Source: Theocolax elegans
Lineage: Eukaryota > Arthropoda > Insecta > Hymenoptera > Cerocephalidae
Assembly: GCA_026168455.1 (NCBI GenBank)
Contig: CM047430.1
Span: 2,309,473 to 2,373,472 of the forward strand
DNA: 64,000 bases
Direction: 5' to 3'
Each line of letters opens with the position of its first letter. Position 1 is the stretch's first letter. The notes below the pieces were generated by a model. It ran no database searches. It saw only the letters and a program-made list of their open reading frames with translations, and had not been told where the DNA came from. The translations under genes and the position numbers were made by a program. Below, piece after piece: positions 32,113 through 43,158 of the stretch.

Positions 32113-33834
32113 TCAATCGGGCACCGCCCAGAGACCCTGCCAAACAGCAAGTATTCTCTGGACATCCCAACTGGGTATATCTCCTGAATCAATTAGAAAT
32201 TCACCTGTGAGGCGCCATCTTCTTGTCATGATTCTGGGGCATTCACATAAGATGTGTAGAGGTGTTTCGTTTGCCTCCTTGCACATTCGGCATAATGGAT
32301 CTGTTTCCAGTCCCATTTTATACCTATGGTATCGCAAATCTCCATGTCCAGTAAGTATGTCCATTAGCTTGCGAGCTGTCTTTCTGCTAAGTTTCCTAAG
32401 CCCTTCTTCCCAGTGTCCGCTTATTGCGTTTCCGAGTGCGGCTTTAGCTTGTCTGCATCCTGCAGTTTTTACCCAAGCACTTTGGTGTTCCTTCACCAGC
32501 CATTCCTTTAATAATTCTATGAGGTGGCTATGTGGCATCTTCACCATCATGCTTGGTTCCGCATGTTTTCCATTTGTACCTATCTTTGCTAGGTCATCGG
32601 CTATCTCGTTACCACGTATACCTACATGACTTGGTATCCATGTTAGCGTTAGCCGCTTATTCAACTCTGCCAGTCTATTTAGTGTCTTATGACATTCCCA
32701 AATTAGTCTGGACTTAGTGGTGTGACCATTCAGACTCTGTAACACAGTTCTGCTGTCCGAGTAAATGTATATCTCTTCGTCTTTGCAATTCTCCTGTGCC
32801 GCTTTAGCACATTGCAGGATTGCAAATGTTTCCGCTTGGGAAATGGTATTGTATTCCTTTAAGGAATATATCCTACCCTTCCCATTTTTTCTGCAGTATA
32901 CCCCTGCTCTGACTCCCTGGATATTCTTGGACCCATCAGTATACCAGAGTTCTTTGCCCTCCGGCACCCTAACACGTCCTTGACTCCAGTCATCTTTGCT
33001 AGGCAGACTGACTCTGTATCTCTTATCGAATAGGAACTCAGTGCTGCATCTATCAGTTCCCTCGTATAAGTCCTCTCTTAGATTTCGCGGGAGCGTACTT
33101 AGGAGTCCCCTGTCCGCCCGTCGATCTAAGAGATTTCTAACTCTTAAGTATCCTTTTATGGCTTCTGACTTAAGAGTGAGCTGAAAGGGCTCAATATTCG
33201 TTATGACCCCCATAGCTTGTACTGGCGTGGTTCTTAGAGAATTGGTGATGCAGCGCAGGATCAATCCTCGTACCCTTCCCAGCATTTGGTTCGCAGTTTT
33301 CAAACCTGCTCGCTTCCACCAAATCACTGCCGAATACGTGAGTTTTGGTTTCAGAATTGCTGTGTAAATCCACATCATGGTTTCTGGTTTAAGACCCCAG
33401 TTCAAGTGCAGAGCTCTACGTGTTTGCCATAGTACTCTTATAACTTTATTACACTGATTCTCAAGGTGCTCTTTCCAGTTTAACTTACTGTCAAGAATGA
33501 CACCTAGATATTTAGCTTTTTCTTTTATTTCTAGCCGTTTTCCTCCATATTCGAGGTGTTTTATGCTTGTTTTCCACTTATATTTACGTGTAAACACCAT
33601 AACTTCCATTTTTTCCGGGTTAACCGATAGTCCACCTCCTTGGCACCACTTATATACCTTATTCAAGGCATTTTGCATGATGTCAAATAGTGTTTCTAAA
33701 AATGGTCCTCTAACTATTATTGCTAGATCATCTGCATATCCTACAACCTCACATCCCGTGTTGGTTAGTAGGCATAATAGTGTGTTCATTACAAGATTCC
33801 AGAGGGATGGGGAAATAACCCCCCCTGTGGGCAT
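32113..33834 (-). CDS. ORF2 of element C, second part: RT catalytic core, RNase H, CCHC-like end
   Basis: Continues the protein of the previous entry in another frame, overlapping it at the G run. It contains GGVISPSLWN, the RT catalytic YADDLAI, and an RNase H domain with ELWYTDGSKN, QAETFAILQCA, YSDSRTVLQSL and SHVGIRGNEIADDLAK, so all acidic positions are present. It ends with a zinc-finger-like CRMCKEANETPLHILCECP. Together the two parts make an ORF2 of about 1,220 residues. Apart from the single-base slip, no other break is seen, so the element may be recent. Confidence 0.92.
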   Translation of the reverse strand: MPTGGVISPSLWNLVMNTLLCLLTNTGCEVVGYADDLAIIVRGPFLETLFDIMQNALNKVYKWCQGGGLSVNPEKMEVMVFTRKYKWKTSIKHLEYGGKRLEIKEKAKYLGVILDSKLNWKEHLENQCNKVIRVLWQTRRALHLNWGLKPETMMWIYTAILKPKLTYSAVIWWKRAGLKTANQMLGRVRGLILRCITNSLRTTPVQAMGVITNIEPFQLTLKSEAIKGYLRVRNLLDRRADRGLLSTLPRNLREDLYEGTDRCSTEFLFDKRYRVSLPSKDDWSQGRVRVPEGKELWYTDGSKNIQGVRAGVYCRKNGKGRIYSLKEYNTISQAETFAILQCAKAAQENCKDEEIYIYSDSRTVLQSLNGHTTKSRLIWECHKTLNRLAELNKRLTLTWIPSHVGIRGNEIADDLAKIGTNGKHAEPSMMVKMPHSHLIELLKEWLVKEHQSAWVKTAGCRQAKAALGNAISGHWEEGLRKLSRKTARKLMDILTGHGDLRYHRYKMGLETDPLCRMCKEANETPLHILCECPRIMTRRWRLTGEFLIDSGDIPSWDVQRILAVWQGLWAVPD

Positions 33835-35771
33835 CCCGTGTTCACCCAGCCAGTTACCTTGGTGTTACCCTTGGTCATTACCAGCTTTCTGTTTGATAAC
33901 ATGAGTTCGACCCAGTCAGTAACTAGCTGAGCTATTCCATGTCTCCTCATTGCCTCCTTGATTACTCTTTTGGAGGTATGGTTGAAAGCTCCTTCTATGT
34001 CTAAAAAGACCACTAGAGCGAAGCCTCCGTTTTCAATTTGTTCTTCAATCAGGTTCACTATTTTGCACAGAGCAGTCTCAGTAGAGTGTCCTGCTCTGTA
34101 CGCATACTGATCCCTATGAAGTGGTCGTTCTTTTAAAGGTTTATCTTTAATATGTCTATCTATGAGCCTTTCCATTGTCTTCAGCATAAACGATGTAAGA
34201 CTTATAGGTCGGAAGTCTTTAGGAGAAGTATAGCTCCCCTTACCTGCTTTCGGAATGAACGTCACTCTCGTTCCCTTCCAACTTTCTGGAATATGGCATA
34301 ATTCCAGACTTGCCCTAATAAGTCTGGTTATTGGACGGATAATGCACTCCCCCGCCCTTTGTAATAGTGCGGGGTAAATACCATCCAGTCCTGGTGACTT
34401 ATATGGCCCAAAAGATCCGATGGCCCACCTGACTTTGTCATCTGAGGCAATTTCGGTCCCCAGCACACTGCATGATCCGGTTTGGATCACTGCATGCTGG
34501 TTTCCCGTTCCGTAGTCGTTTGACTCATGAACTTCCATCGCCCCTTCCCCTTCTTTCGAGAAATCCGGGTAGAAGGATTCGATCAGGCGGTACAACGTTT
34601 CTTCGTCCGTCATGGTGTATTTCTCGTTTGGCAGTTTAAGTGCTCCCAATATAGCTTCCGGATTTTTTGACAAGATCTTGTCCAACCGGGCTGCCTGTGA
34701 GCCTTTTTCTATGTCGCTGCAAAAGTTGGCCCATGATTCTGCTTGTGCCTTCCTAATTGCTGCTCGATAGCTGTCTCTTTTACTTGCGTAATGATTCCAC
34801 TCGTCTGCTGTACCTTTTTTTTGGGCCAGCTTATAGGTTCTCCTTACTTGTTTCTTGAGACACTCTAGGTTCTCGTTCCACCAGTAGGTTTTATCTCGCT
34901 TACCCACCAATGTGGGTCTACAGTTGTTCTCAAAAGCTGAGATAATTCCTTTATTTAGTTTATCAGCAGCTTCTTCAAGCTCCTTCCAGTTTCTTATATG
35001 TTCTGGAAAATTTGCTAGTGAGCTGCTTATTTCTTCCTTGTAGGTTATCCAATTTGTCTTCTTCGGTTTCCTGGTCCATGTTCTAGGACTTGTACCAGGT
35101 CCCACTAACTCGAAAACAATTTTGGCATGATCAGATAGTGTCGGTTCATCAGATACCCTCCACCTCTTGATCCTATTTGTAATTTCTCCAGTACATAACG
35201 TGATATCCAATACCTCTGCTCTAAGTTTATTACAGAATGTTGGCGTTGTACCAGTGTTTAGAATATCTAGTTTGGTTGTGGCTAGATATTCTACCAGTTC
35301 TTCTCCTCTCCTATTGATGTCTGTGCTCCCCCACAGTATGTGATGTGAGTTAGCGTCACAGCCTATTAGGAGCGGTAAGTTTTTACTCTCACAGAAGGTA
35401 ATTAACCTTTTAACTTCCGTGGGTGGATTTACCTCTCCATCATATGGAAAGTACGCTGAGGCAATGACTATGTTTCCAATGCCTTCCGATTCCGTCCTCA
35501 CCGCTGTCAGGTCTCTTGTACAGAAATCCATCAGCGGGGTTACATTTACTCCCTTAGTGATGATACACGTTCTGGGCGTCTCAGCTTGCATGTCCCTGTA
35601 ACAAACAAGCCCCTTTCCCCTTAAACCCTTGATTGTTCCTCTCACCGTCCATGGTTCTTGGACCAGTGACAGGCCTGTGTGCATCTCTGCCAAACCCTTA
35701 CGCAATAGTGCAGAAGAGTCTTTGCAGTGATGCAAGTTAATTTGTGAGATTTGCAGCGCCTTGAAGGTCAT
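33789..35771 (-). CDS. ORF2 of element C, first part: endonuclease and RT up to a G-run frameshift
   Basis: Starts at ATG 35771 in the TAATG overlap. Endonuclease (about 1-225): SQINLHHCKDSS, LVQEPWT, SAYFPYDG, IGCDANSHH and SDHAKIVFEL. RT (about 470 onward): DGIYPALL, FIPKAGKG, FRPISLTSFMLKTMER, QYAYRAGHSTETAL, VVFLDIEGAFNH and TGCPQGG. The frame is lost in a run of seven Gs (33828-33834 area). Eight Gs would join it to the next frame (VISPSLWN). The remaining RT catalytic motif and RNase H are in the following entry. Confidence 0.92.
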   Translation of the reverse strand: MTFKALQISQINLHHCKDSSALLRKGLAEMHTGLSLVQEPWTVRGTIKGLRGKGLVCYRDMQAETPRTCIITKGVNVTPLMDFCTRDLTAVRTESEGIGNIVIASAYFPYDGEVNPPTEVKRLITFCESKNLPLLIGCDANSHHILWGSTDINRRGEELVEYLATTKLDILNTGTTPTFCNKLRAEVLDITLCTGEITNRIKRWRVSDEPTLSDHAKIVFELVGPGTSPRTWTRKPKKTNWITYKEEISSSLANFPEHIRNWKELEEAADKLNKGIISAFENNCRPTLVGKRDKTYWWNENLECLKKQVRRTYKLAQKKGTADEWNHYASKRDSYRAAIRKAQAESWANFCSDIEKGSQAARLDKILSKNPEAILGALKLPNEKYTMTDEETLYRLIESFYPDFSKEGEGAMEVHESNDYGTGNQHAVIQTGSCSVLGTEIASDDKVRWAIGSFGPYKSPGLDGIYPALLQRAGECIIRPITRLIRASLELCHIPESWKGTRVTFIPKAGKGSYTSPKDFRPISLTSFMLKTMERLIDRHIKDKPLKERPLHRDQYAYRAGHSTETALCKIVNLIEEQIENGGFALVVFLDIEGAFNHTSKRVIKEAMRRHGIAQLVTDWVELMLSNRKLVMTKGNTKVTGWVNTGCPQGGLFPHPSGIL

Positions 35772-36869
35772 TATTTCGATCTTCCCGGCACTGCTGCCTC
35801 TTTATCAGACTCCGCTACCGCCGGCGCGTGTACTTTGAAAGTGACACGCTCCAGTGAGTAGAAGGGTTTGCAATCTAGAGCCTGAAGGGCTCTAGCTTGG
35901 GACTCCGGCATCTGCACCAGAAGAAAGTTGTCCTTCGCTGCAGCACCGTCGGTAGCCCCCTTGTCGCATTTTACGACCCGCCATGTTGCGGTATTTAGCG
36001 TCGGATTGTACCGCATCAGCCTCTGAAGAACCAGCTCCGTGGGTTTCGGTGCTCCCGGTATCCACGCGCTGGCCTTCACCAGCCTCTGCAGCACCTCCGT
36101 TCCGCTGACTGTCAGAGCAGGACCCCGCCAAGATTTTAGTCCGGGCACGATCCCACTCAGCCAATCCGCGGACCGTTGATCCTCTGCTATTATCACAAAC
36201 ACTCCCCCCCTGCAGAAGGACGCAACAAACTTTGGCAGCTGCTCAGGAGGAAGGACATCTGTCTCCTCCTCCAGAGCATTCCTGAAGTCTTCAAACTGCC
36301 CTGTAGTAAGAAGCACCTCAGGATATTCTGCTGATGTCACGACCCTCGACAGAGGGTTCGTTCTCTGTGCTGTTGTAAGTCCCACACTACATTTCGGCTT
36401 TTCAGCACTCTGAGTGTTACTTACCTGTGCCGGCTTGTTTTTATGCCGTTTTTGTGTCCGCGGGTCCTCTGGCGGCGTGTCCTTCCCTCTTTTCCCCATA
36501 AGAGGCGTTGAGGGAGGTCTCTCCGCGCTTTGAGCCCGCATTTCTTGCTTTCTGAGCTTTCGCCTGCGGTTTTTCTCCGCATAGCGTCCACTCGTCCAGC
36601 TTCTTCCTTCATTGGTATCCATTGGCATTCCAGCTCCCGGTTCGGGATTGGACACCGTCAATGGCCCATCAGGATTTTTAAATTCAGTGGGTTTGGTAAG
36701 CAGACATCCCACTGGGCGCCGCCTGCTCACCTACCTTTACTCCAACTACCGGTGACACCGAAGTTACCACCGGCAAATTGGTTGTGTTGAGAGTTGGGAT
36801 CTCTCCAGGGTTTGTTGACACTTTTGGGCTAGCATCCGAATAGCCCGTTGCTTTTACAGGGAAGGACAT
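35771..36869 (-). pseudogene. ORF1 of element C (DUF4780-like), one frameshift
   Basis: Translation likely starts at ATG 36869 (MSFPVKATGYSD). After about 55 codons the frame shifts near 36700, and the main frame 35771-36730 continues (CLLTKPTEFKNP onward). The middle is basic (KNRRRKLRKQEMRAQ). The C-terminal half, with ASFCRGGVFVIIAEDQRSADW and WRGPALTVS, resembles the DUF4780 domain found in ORF1 of insect LOA/I-like elements, probably RNA binding. It ends in TAA whose last A is the first base of the ORF2 ATG. It is unclear whether the frameshift is a mutation or an assembly error. Confidence 0.78.
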
Positions 36870-37716
36870 ATCATGGGTTTTTTTAAGGGGGGTTTTTGGT
36901 TTGTGTTAAGTGTTTATGTCTGTGGCTCCCTACGAGTGTCCCCCCTCGTCATCCGAACAGCCCTCGCAAAACAGGCAGCGACCCACTTCGGTCCTACTAT
37001 AGGAAAGCCCCCCACCCGAAGCAGTAGGGTCCCATCCGGTCACTATCCGGCACTACTACCCCTGGCGCGATTATACACTGACTGATAGGGCAGCCAGGCT
37101 TTGCTAGTTAGGCCAGCCCGGGCCCTTGTACTATTCAGCGGCCTAGGAGTGTCTCAACCTAGTTTATCCTAGGGTGCCTCCATGGGTACCCCACCCGTCC
37201 GCTTGAGCAGTCTTACTACGAGGAAAGAACACCCCCCGAGAGCCCCAGTGTGAGAAGGTGTTTGTGTGTGTGTGAGTGTCTGTTTGTGTCATGTGAATGT
37301 GTATAGGTATAGGTGTAATGATCACTGATAAAGTCCCAGCGTGTCCATCCATAACCCGCGCGGAGCATACCCGTTTATAGGGATCTCCTCTTTCACCAGC
37401 GAGCCCGTTTATAGAGCTGCCTCTTACAAGCGCTTGGAAAGAGCCGTTTATAGGCCTCCCATTCATACCTCTGAGACCCTACCAGTAATACACGAGTGTA
37501 AATGATGTGTTGTGTGTCATTCCGTGTCCTGGATAGGAGCCCTTACGTGGGAATCCCTTCCGGGCCAGAAAGGCCACGGTTTTTTAGAGTGATGTTACTC
37601 CTCTATCCCTCCCCAATTACACTGTTTCCAGTGACTTCCGGGCTTGGGACCGGCTTGCTGAGGTTCACCCGTGGCTACTAGCTTTCACCACAAATGAACC
37701 TCATCAGGGCTGGGTT
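36870..37716. other. 5' untranslated region of element C
   Basis: GC-richer than the surroundings and non-coding, ending where the palindromic element begins. Its exact 5' end is not defined by a target duplication that I could see. Confidence 0.5.
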
Positions 37717-37720
37717 TATT

Positions 37721-38538
37721 CCACCATAAAAAATGGAAATTTTTCAATTTTTTAGGAAAATTTCTATTTTTAAAGCCATTTATTTCAAAATCTATTGATT
37801 TTTTTGAATAAACATTACAAACAACTTTTGTTTAAAATAATCTTTAAAACTTATCTACCTGGGTTACAATTCTTAATTTTAACTTCTCGAAGAGATAGAA
37901 CGCCCGAAAATATTGAATATCAAAAAAAAGGCGACCACGCCACAATCGATTTTGATCTAACACCGCTCAAAAGATCACATTTTTCAAAAGCTTTCGAATG
38001 CCTTGGGTTAGATTATTGGCTAAGATCGCTGGTGTAAGTTATGCCTCATAAACCTCATAAAATCACTCATTTTTATGTATTTTAGGGCATAACCTACAAC
38101 AGCGGTCTTGGCCAATAATCGAACCCAAGCCATTCGAAAGCTCTCGAAAAATGTGATCTTTTAAGCGATGTTAGATCAAAATCGATTGTGGCGTGGTCGC
38201 CTTTTTTTGATATTCAATATTTTCGGGCGTTCTATCTCTTCGAGAATTTAAAATTAAGAATTGTAACCCAGGTAGATAAGTTTTAAAGATTATTTTAAAC
38301 AAAAGTTGTTTGTAATGTTTATTCAAAAAAATCAATAGATTTTGAGATAAATGGCTTTGAAAATAGAAAATTTCCTAAAAAATTGAAAAATTTACATTTT
38401 TTATGGTGGAATAACTTTCAGGCAAATTATTTTTAACACCTAAAATTTTTTTTCTATCTTCTGGAAGATATTTCCAGCCTATTTTCAAATTTTGGAGCGA
38501 TTTAAAATTTTCATCGTACCACTTGACGTGAAATAGCC
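37721..38538. repeat. Palindromic element, left end truncated
   Basis: Arms of about 310 bases (37723-38035 and 38095-38405) are near-perfect inverted copies around a centre near 38065. The right arm continues another 130 bases to a terminus that reads GGCTATTTCACGTCAAGTGG on the minus strand and is followed by a TA repeat; the matching left terminus is missing, apparently cut by the junction with element C. The terminus and an internal AACTCAAAATCTAT-like block relate it to the palindromes at 26024, 47022 and 59631. Confidence 0.88.
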
Positions 38539-38989
38539 TATATATATATATATATATATTACTTAAACTTCGTAAAAAGTTCTGTAATTGAAAGCACTGA
38601 AATCAAACTGTGTGACATGGCAGTTCTAACTGCATGTCACATACTTACTTTATATTTATAGTGTATATTAATTATTCCAAAGCCCCGTAGCTTATAGGAA
38701 TTAATTGTAAAACTCACTCGGAATCCAGATAGTCTAGAGCGTGAGGAAAGAGTTCGGACTTTTAGTTATTGACATGCGCGCACACACAAACCCTATTACA
38801 GCAAATTTTCTACTTCCTTTGAAAACCTTGCAGCTCCTTAAAAATCCTTATAGCACCTTGGTAGTCCTTCTAGCTCTTTGAAAGCCTAGCTTTGAAGATG
38901 ATGACCAGCTATGTATAACGCCGAGCTGTACCAAGTCTGTATATTATTGTACTCGAGTTTCTACCAGTAAACCGCACTTTAAATAGATA
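38539..38989. other. No gene seen
   Basis: TA repeat at 38540-38562, then mixed sequence with no recognised feature. Confidence 0.5.
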
Positions 38990-41311
38990 TTAAAAACAAG
39001 GACAAATTCGACATTAATTTGAGTTTGATATAAGGAACAATTACTGCTTGTTTGGTTTTCAAGCTGTTCCTGTATACGTTATTAATGTCGAGCTTCCAGA
39101 ATGGCATGTTGATTGTAAGGTGCGAGAAGGAGAGAGAGAGAAAGAGAGAAGTTGCGCTATACACACAGTATACGCGCGTCGGATCGGCCGAGTCAAGCGG
39201 ACGAGATTGGACTGTTGTGTCAAGCGTATGCGCGCGGACTCGCTGCTCGGCTCAACACGACGAACTCGGTGATTCCGAGTCGGGCCGTCGAACGAGACGT
39301 TGAATATAGATTTTTCTTAGTTATTACCGAGAGTGGTTATTGTTTATTAATTGTTTCCTTTCGAGCATCTGCAGGTGAGAATTCCTGCCTAAACTCCCTG
39401 TTTTCCAGCTTCCCGTGAAAGCTGTGATTTGTGCGTGTGTGTGCGGTAATCGCGTGTGATAAAGATATAAATTTTGCCGCGTGAACCCGGCTGGCGACCG
39501 TGACTAGTTTGTTCGTTTATTTATTGTATTCTTATCAATTTATTATTATTAAAGTCTCTAGCTCGAATAAAAGTGTTGTTATTTTATTGTATGGGAGCCG
39601 TTCACCCTGATCCCCAGTGAACGTGTTTTAACTGTAACCGACAAGTATTTTGAATCATGCAAAAATGTCTACCAATCTGAATACAGATTTTTTTTATTAA
39701 AAGTATCTTATACTTTTACTTTTTATTTCTGGCCCTACCATGTCTTACAGTAATAAATAAATAATATTCTAATGATGTTAATTTGTGGAAAATTAATTTC
39801 TGCAAAACTAACAAAACGGACATTTCTTCTTTTTTATTCTTTTAAATAAAATAATACTTGCACCACAAATTATTTTATTAATAATAAATTATTGGTTTAT
39901 AGTATACAGTCTTGTTTCCACCCGTGGGTCTTTACACTATTTAATAATATGCCACAAGTCGCTTTGCATAATATATTAGGCCCCTTAAATTTTAAATTAA
40001 GATAATAGCTAAGATGTATGTAATGATTCATAAAATGTAACATCAGTTAATATAGTCAGAATTAACACCTATATGAAGCGGTAACACCTATTAACCAGCG
40101 GTGATGGAACGTTATTCTAAAAAATTGTTTATCTACTGATGTAAAGCACGGGAAGGATAGGCATTGTTTATTTAAAGAAACTTAAAAACAAGGACAAATT
40201 CGACATTAATTTGAGTTTGATATAAGGAACAATTACTGCTTGTTTGGTTTTCAAGCTGTTCCTGTATACGTTATTAATGTCGAGCTTCCAGAATGGCATG
40301 TTGATTGTAAGGTGCGAGAAGGAGAGAGAGAGAAAGAGAGAAGTTGCGCTATACACACAGTATACGCGCGTCGGATCGGCCGAGTCAAGCGGACGAGATT
40401 GGACTGTTGTGTCAAGCGTATGCGCGCGGACTCGCTGCTCGGCTCAACACGACGTGGTTATGTTATTATTAGGGTATTCCTTTCAGAGCATCTGCAGGTG
40501 AGAATTCCTGCCTAAACTCCCTGTTTTCCAGCTTCCCGTGAAAGCTGTGATTTGTCGCGTGTGTGTGCGGTAATCGCGTGTGATAAAGATATAAATTTTG
40601 CCGCGGGAACCCGGCTGGCGACCGTGACTAGTTTGTTCGTTTATTTATTGTATTCTTATCAATTTATTATTATTAAAGTCTCTAGCTCGAATAAAAGTGT
40701 TGTATTTTATTGTATGGGAGCCGTTCACCCTGATCCACCAGTGAACGTGTTTTAACTGTAACCGACAAGTATTTTGAATCATGCAAAAATGGTCTACCAA
40801 TCTGAATACAGATTTTTTTTATTAAAAGTTCTTATACTTTGATCTTTTTATTTCTGGCCCTACCATGTCTTACAGTAATAAATAAATAATATTCTAATGA
40901 TGTTAATTTGTGGAAAATTAATTTCTGCAAAACTAACAAAACGGACATTTCTCTTTTTTATTCTTTTAAATAAAATAATACTTGCACCACAAATTATTTT
41001 ATTAATAATAAATTATTGGTTTATAGTATACAGTCTTGTTTCCACCCGTGGGTCTTTACACTATTTAATAATATGCCACAAGTCGCTTTGCATAATATAT
41101 TAGGCCCCTTAAATTTTAAATTAAGATAATAGCTAAGATGTATGTAATGATTCATAAAATGTAACATCAGTTAATATAGTCAGAATTAACACCTATATGA
41201 AGCGGTAACACCTATTAACCAGCGGTGATGGAACGTTATTCTAAAAAATTGTTTATCTACTGATGTAAAGCACGGGAAGGATAGGCATTGTTTATTTAAA
41301 GAAACTTAAAA
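38990..41311 (+). repeat. Tandem duplication, period about 1.19 kb (two copies)
   Basis: Copy 1 (38990-40181) and copy 2 (40182 to about 41311) are in direct order and nearly identical. Copy 2 lacks about 90 bases corresponding to 39257-39350. Most other differences are one-base insertions or deletions. Each copy has a GA-rich tract, a GC-rich region, TGGCGACCGTGACTAG (like a retroelement primer-binding site), the phrase CACCCTGATCC(C/A)CCAGTG, and an AT-rich end. The unit may derive from an LTR element leader. No protein recognised. Confidence 0.88.
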
Positions 41312-41608
41312 AAAAGAAGTTTCCTTTTTATCAGTTTTGTGGAAATTAATTAAAATTTTTTATAGAGTTTAAGCAAAATATATAAAAGTTTAATTAAAAA
41401 AAATTCAGTGTATGGTATGGTAAAAAATACTTGTCGATTATTCCGCTTTGATTTCAGTACTTTCTATTGCAGAAACTTTTTATGGAGTTTAAACAAAATA
41501 TAAGTAGAAATAGGATGGGAGTAATAATTAAAGATTTTTTTATCAGATAACATTTTTGAAAGTGTGATTGGAAACCATACTTGCAAATGTTGACATTTTA
41601 GTAGAAGG

Positions 41609-43158
41609 TGTTTGTATTAATACATCAGTGTATAATTTTAATAAATTAATAAAAAAGAAAAATAAAATAAAAATATTTAATTATCATTTCATTTATGCGT
41701 TAAAAAACTGGTTATTTCTTACAAAACAGTAAAATGAAATATTTCCTAGTTGCATTGTATTTATTTTACAAACAAATTTGTGTATTACAATATATCTAAT
41801 AATCATTTATTCAAAGAAAAATACAACTACGGTTAACAGTGAATTGCATATATCCATTAGATAATATATATAGGGGAGAGGCGGCTATGCTTGGCATGGC
41901 GGGTCAACTTGACACCTCAAATATTTATTTGAATTTTACATGTTTCAGTGCAGACACTTAAGGAATTTTAAAATATTACATTATTCTATTTTCCTCTTGA
42001 AAAAAAATGTTAAAAACATTATTCTAAATAAATTAATACGCATTTGAAATTATTGATTGAAAAGTGATGCAAGTTTCATTTTATATACAAATAATATATA
42101 TAAAAAACTTAATAATTTTTAAAAAAGAACATAATTATCTTGTAGTTTTTAATAGAGACTTTCTTGCCTGACTGTGTTTTTTGTTTAAAACATTAATTTA
42201 AACGAATATTAATTGCTTAAGAAGTAATAATTGGGGGGGCATGCGTGGCACCCCTGCGGGGCATGCGTAGCACACGGCACTATAATTTCACAAACTAATA
42301 TATCGATCAGCTGATGAGTTTATAACCTTTCAGATCATAAAAATGTAGTATAGTAATAGGTAGATATCCTGCAGTATTTAAGTAATGTTTGTATTAATAC
42401 ATCAGTGTATTACTTTTAATAAATTAATTAAAAGAAAATAAAATAAAAATATTTAATTATCATTTTCATTTATGCGTTAAAAACTGGTTATTTCTTACAA
42501 AACAGTAAAATGAAATATTTCCTAGTGCATGTATTTATTTTACAAACAAATTTGTGTATTACAATATATCTAATAATCATTTATTCAAAGAAAAATACAA
42601 CTACGGTTAACAGTGAATTGCTATATCCATTAGATAATATATATAGGGAGAGGCGCTATGCTTGGCATGGGGGTCAACTTGACACCTCAAATATTTATTT
42701 GAATTTTTACATGTTTCAGTGCAGACACTTAAGGAATTTTAAAATATTACATTATTCTATTTTCCTCTTGAAAAAAAATGTTAAAAACATTATTCTAAAT
42801 AAATTAATACGCATTTGAAATTATTGATTGAAAAGTGATGCAAGTTTCATTTTATATACAAATAATATATATAAAAAACTTAATAATTTTTAAAAAGAAC
42901 ATAATTATCTTGTAGTTTTTAATAGAGACTTTCTTGCCTGACTGTGTTTTTTGTTTTAAAACATTAATTTAAACGAATATTAATTGCTTAAGAAGTAATA
43001 ATTGGGGGGGCATGCGTGGCACCCCTGCGGGGCATGCGTAGCACACGGCACTATAATTTCACAAACTAATATATCGATCAGCTGATGAGTTTATAACCTT
43101 TCAGATCATAAAAATGTAGTATAGTAATAGGTAGATATCCTGCAGTATTTAAGTAATT
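41609..43158 (+). repeat. Tandem duplication, period 777 bp, overlapping the left end of the pogo-like element
   Basis: 41609-42385 and 42386 to about 43158 are direct copies. Differences are mostly single-base indels, many at homopolymers (GGGGAGAGGCGG in copy 1 against GGGAGAGGCG in copy 2). Both contain the left terminal inverted repeat of the pogo-like element and the GC-rich GGCATGCGTGGCACCCCTGC motif. Confidence 0.9.

Larger units (their letters stand above)
31940..37716 (-). mobile_element. Non-LTR retrotransposon C (I/LOA type, with RNase H)
   Basis: A minus-strand element about 5.8 kb long with a 5' UTR (about 36870-37716), ORF1 (DUF4780-like), ORF2 (endonuclease, RT, RNase H, CCHC-like end), a short 3' UTR and a TAA-repeat tail (TTATTATTATTATT on the plus strand at 31945-31960), as in I-clade elements. 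It is inserted in the second Gypsy element. ORF1 stop and ORF2 start overlap as TAATG. ORF1 and ORF2 each contain one apparent frameshift. Confidence 0.9.

Noticed and set aside
39020..40520. Paired frames at 39.05-39.4 and 40.24-40.5 kb as duplicated genes
   Set aside because: They lie in a tandem DNA duplication. Frames diverge after single-base indels and match no family.
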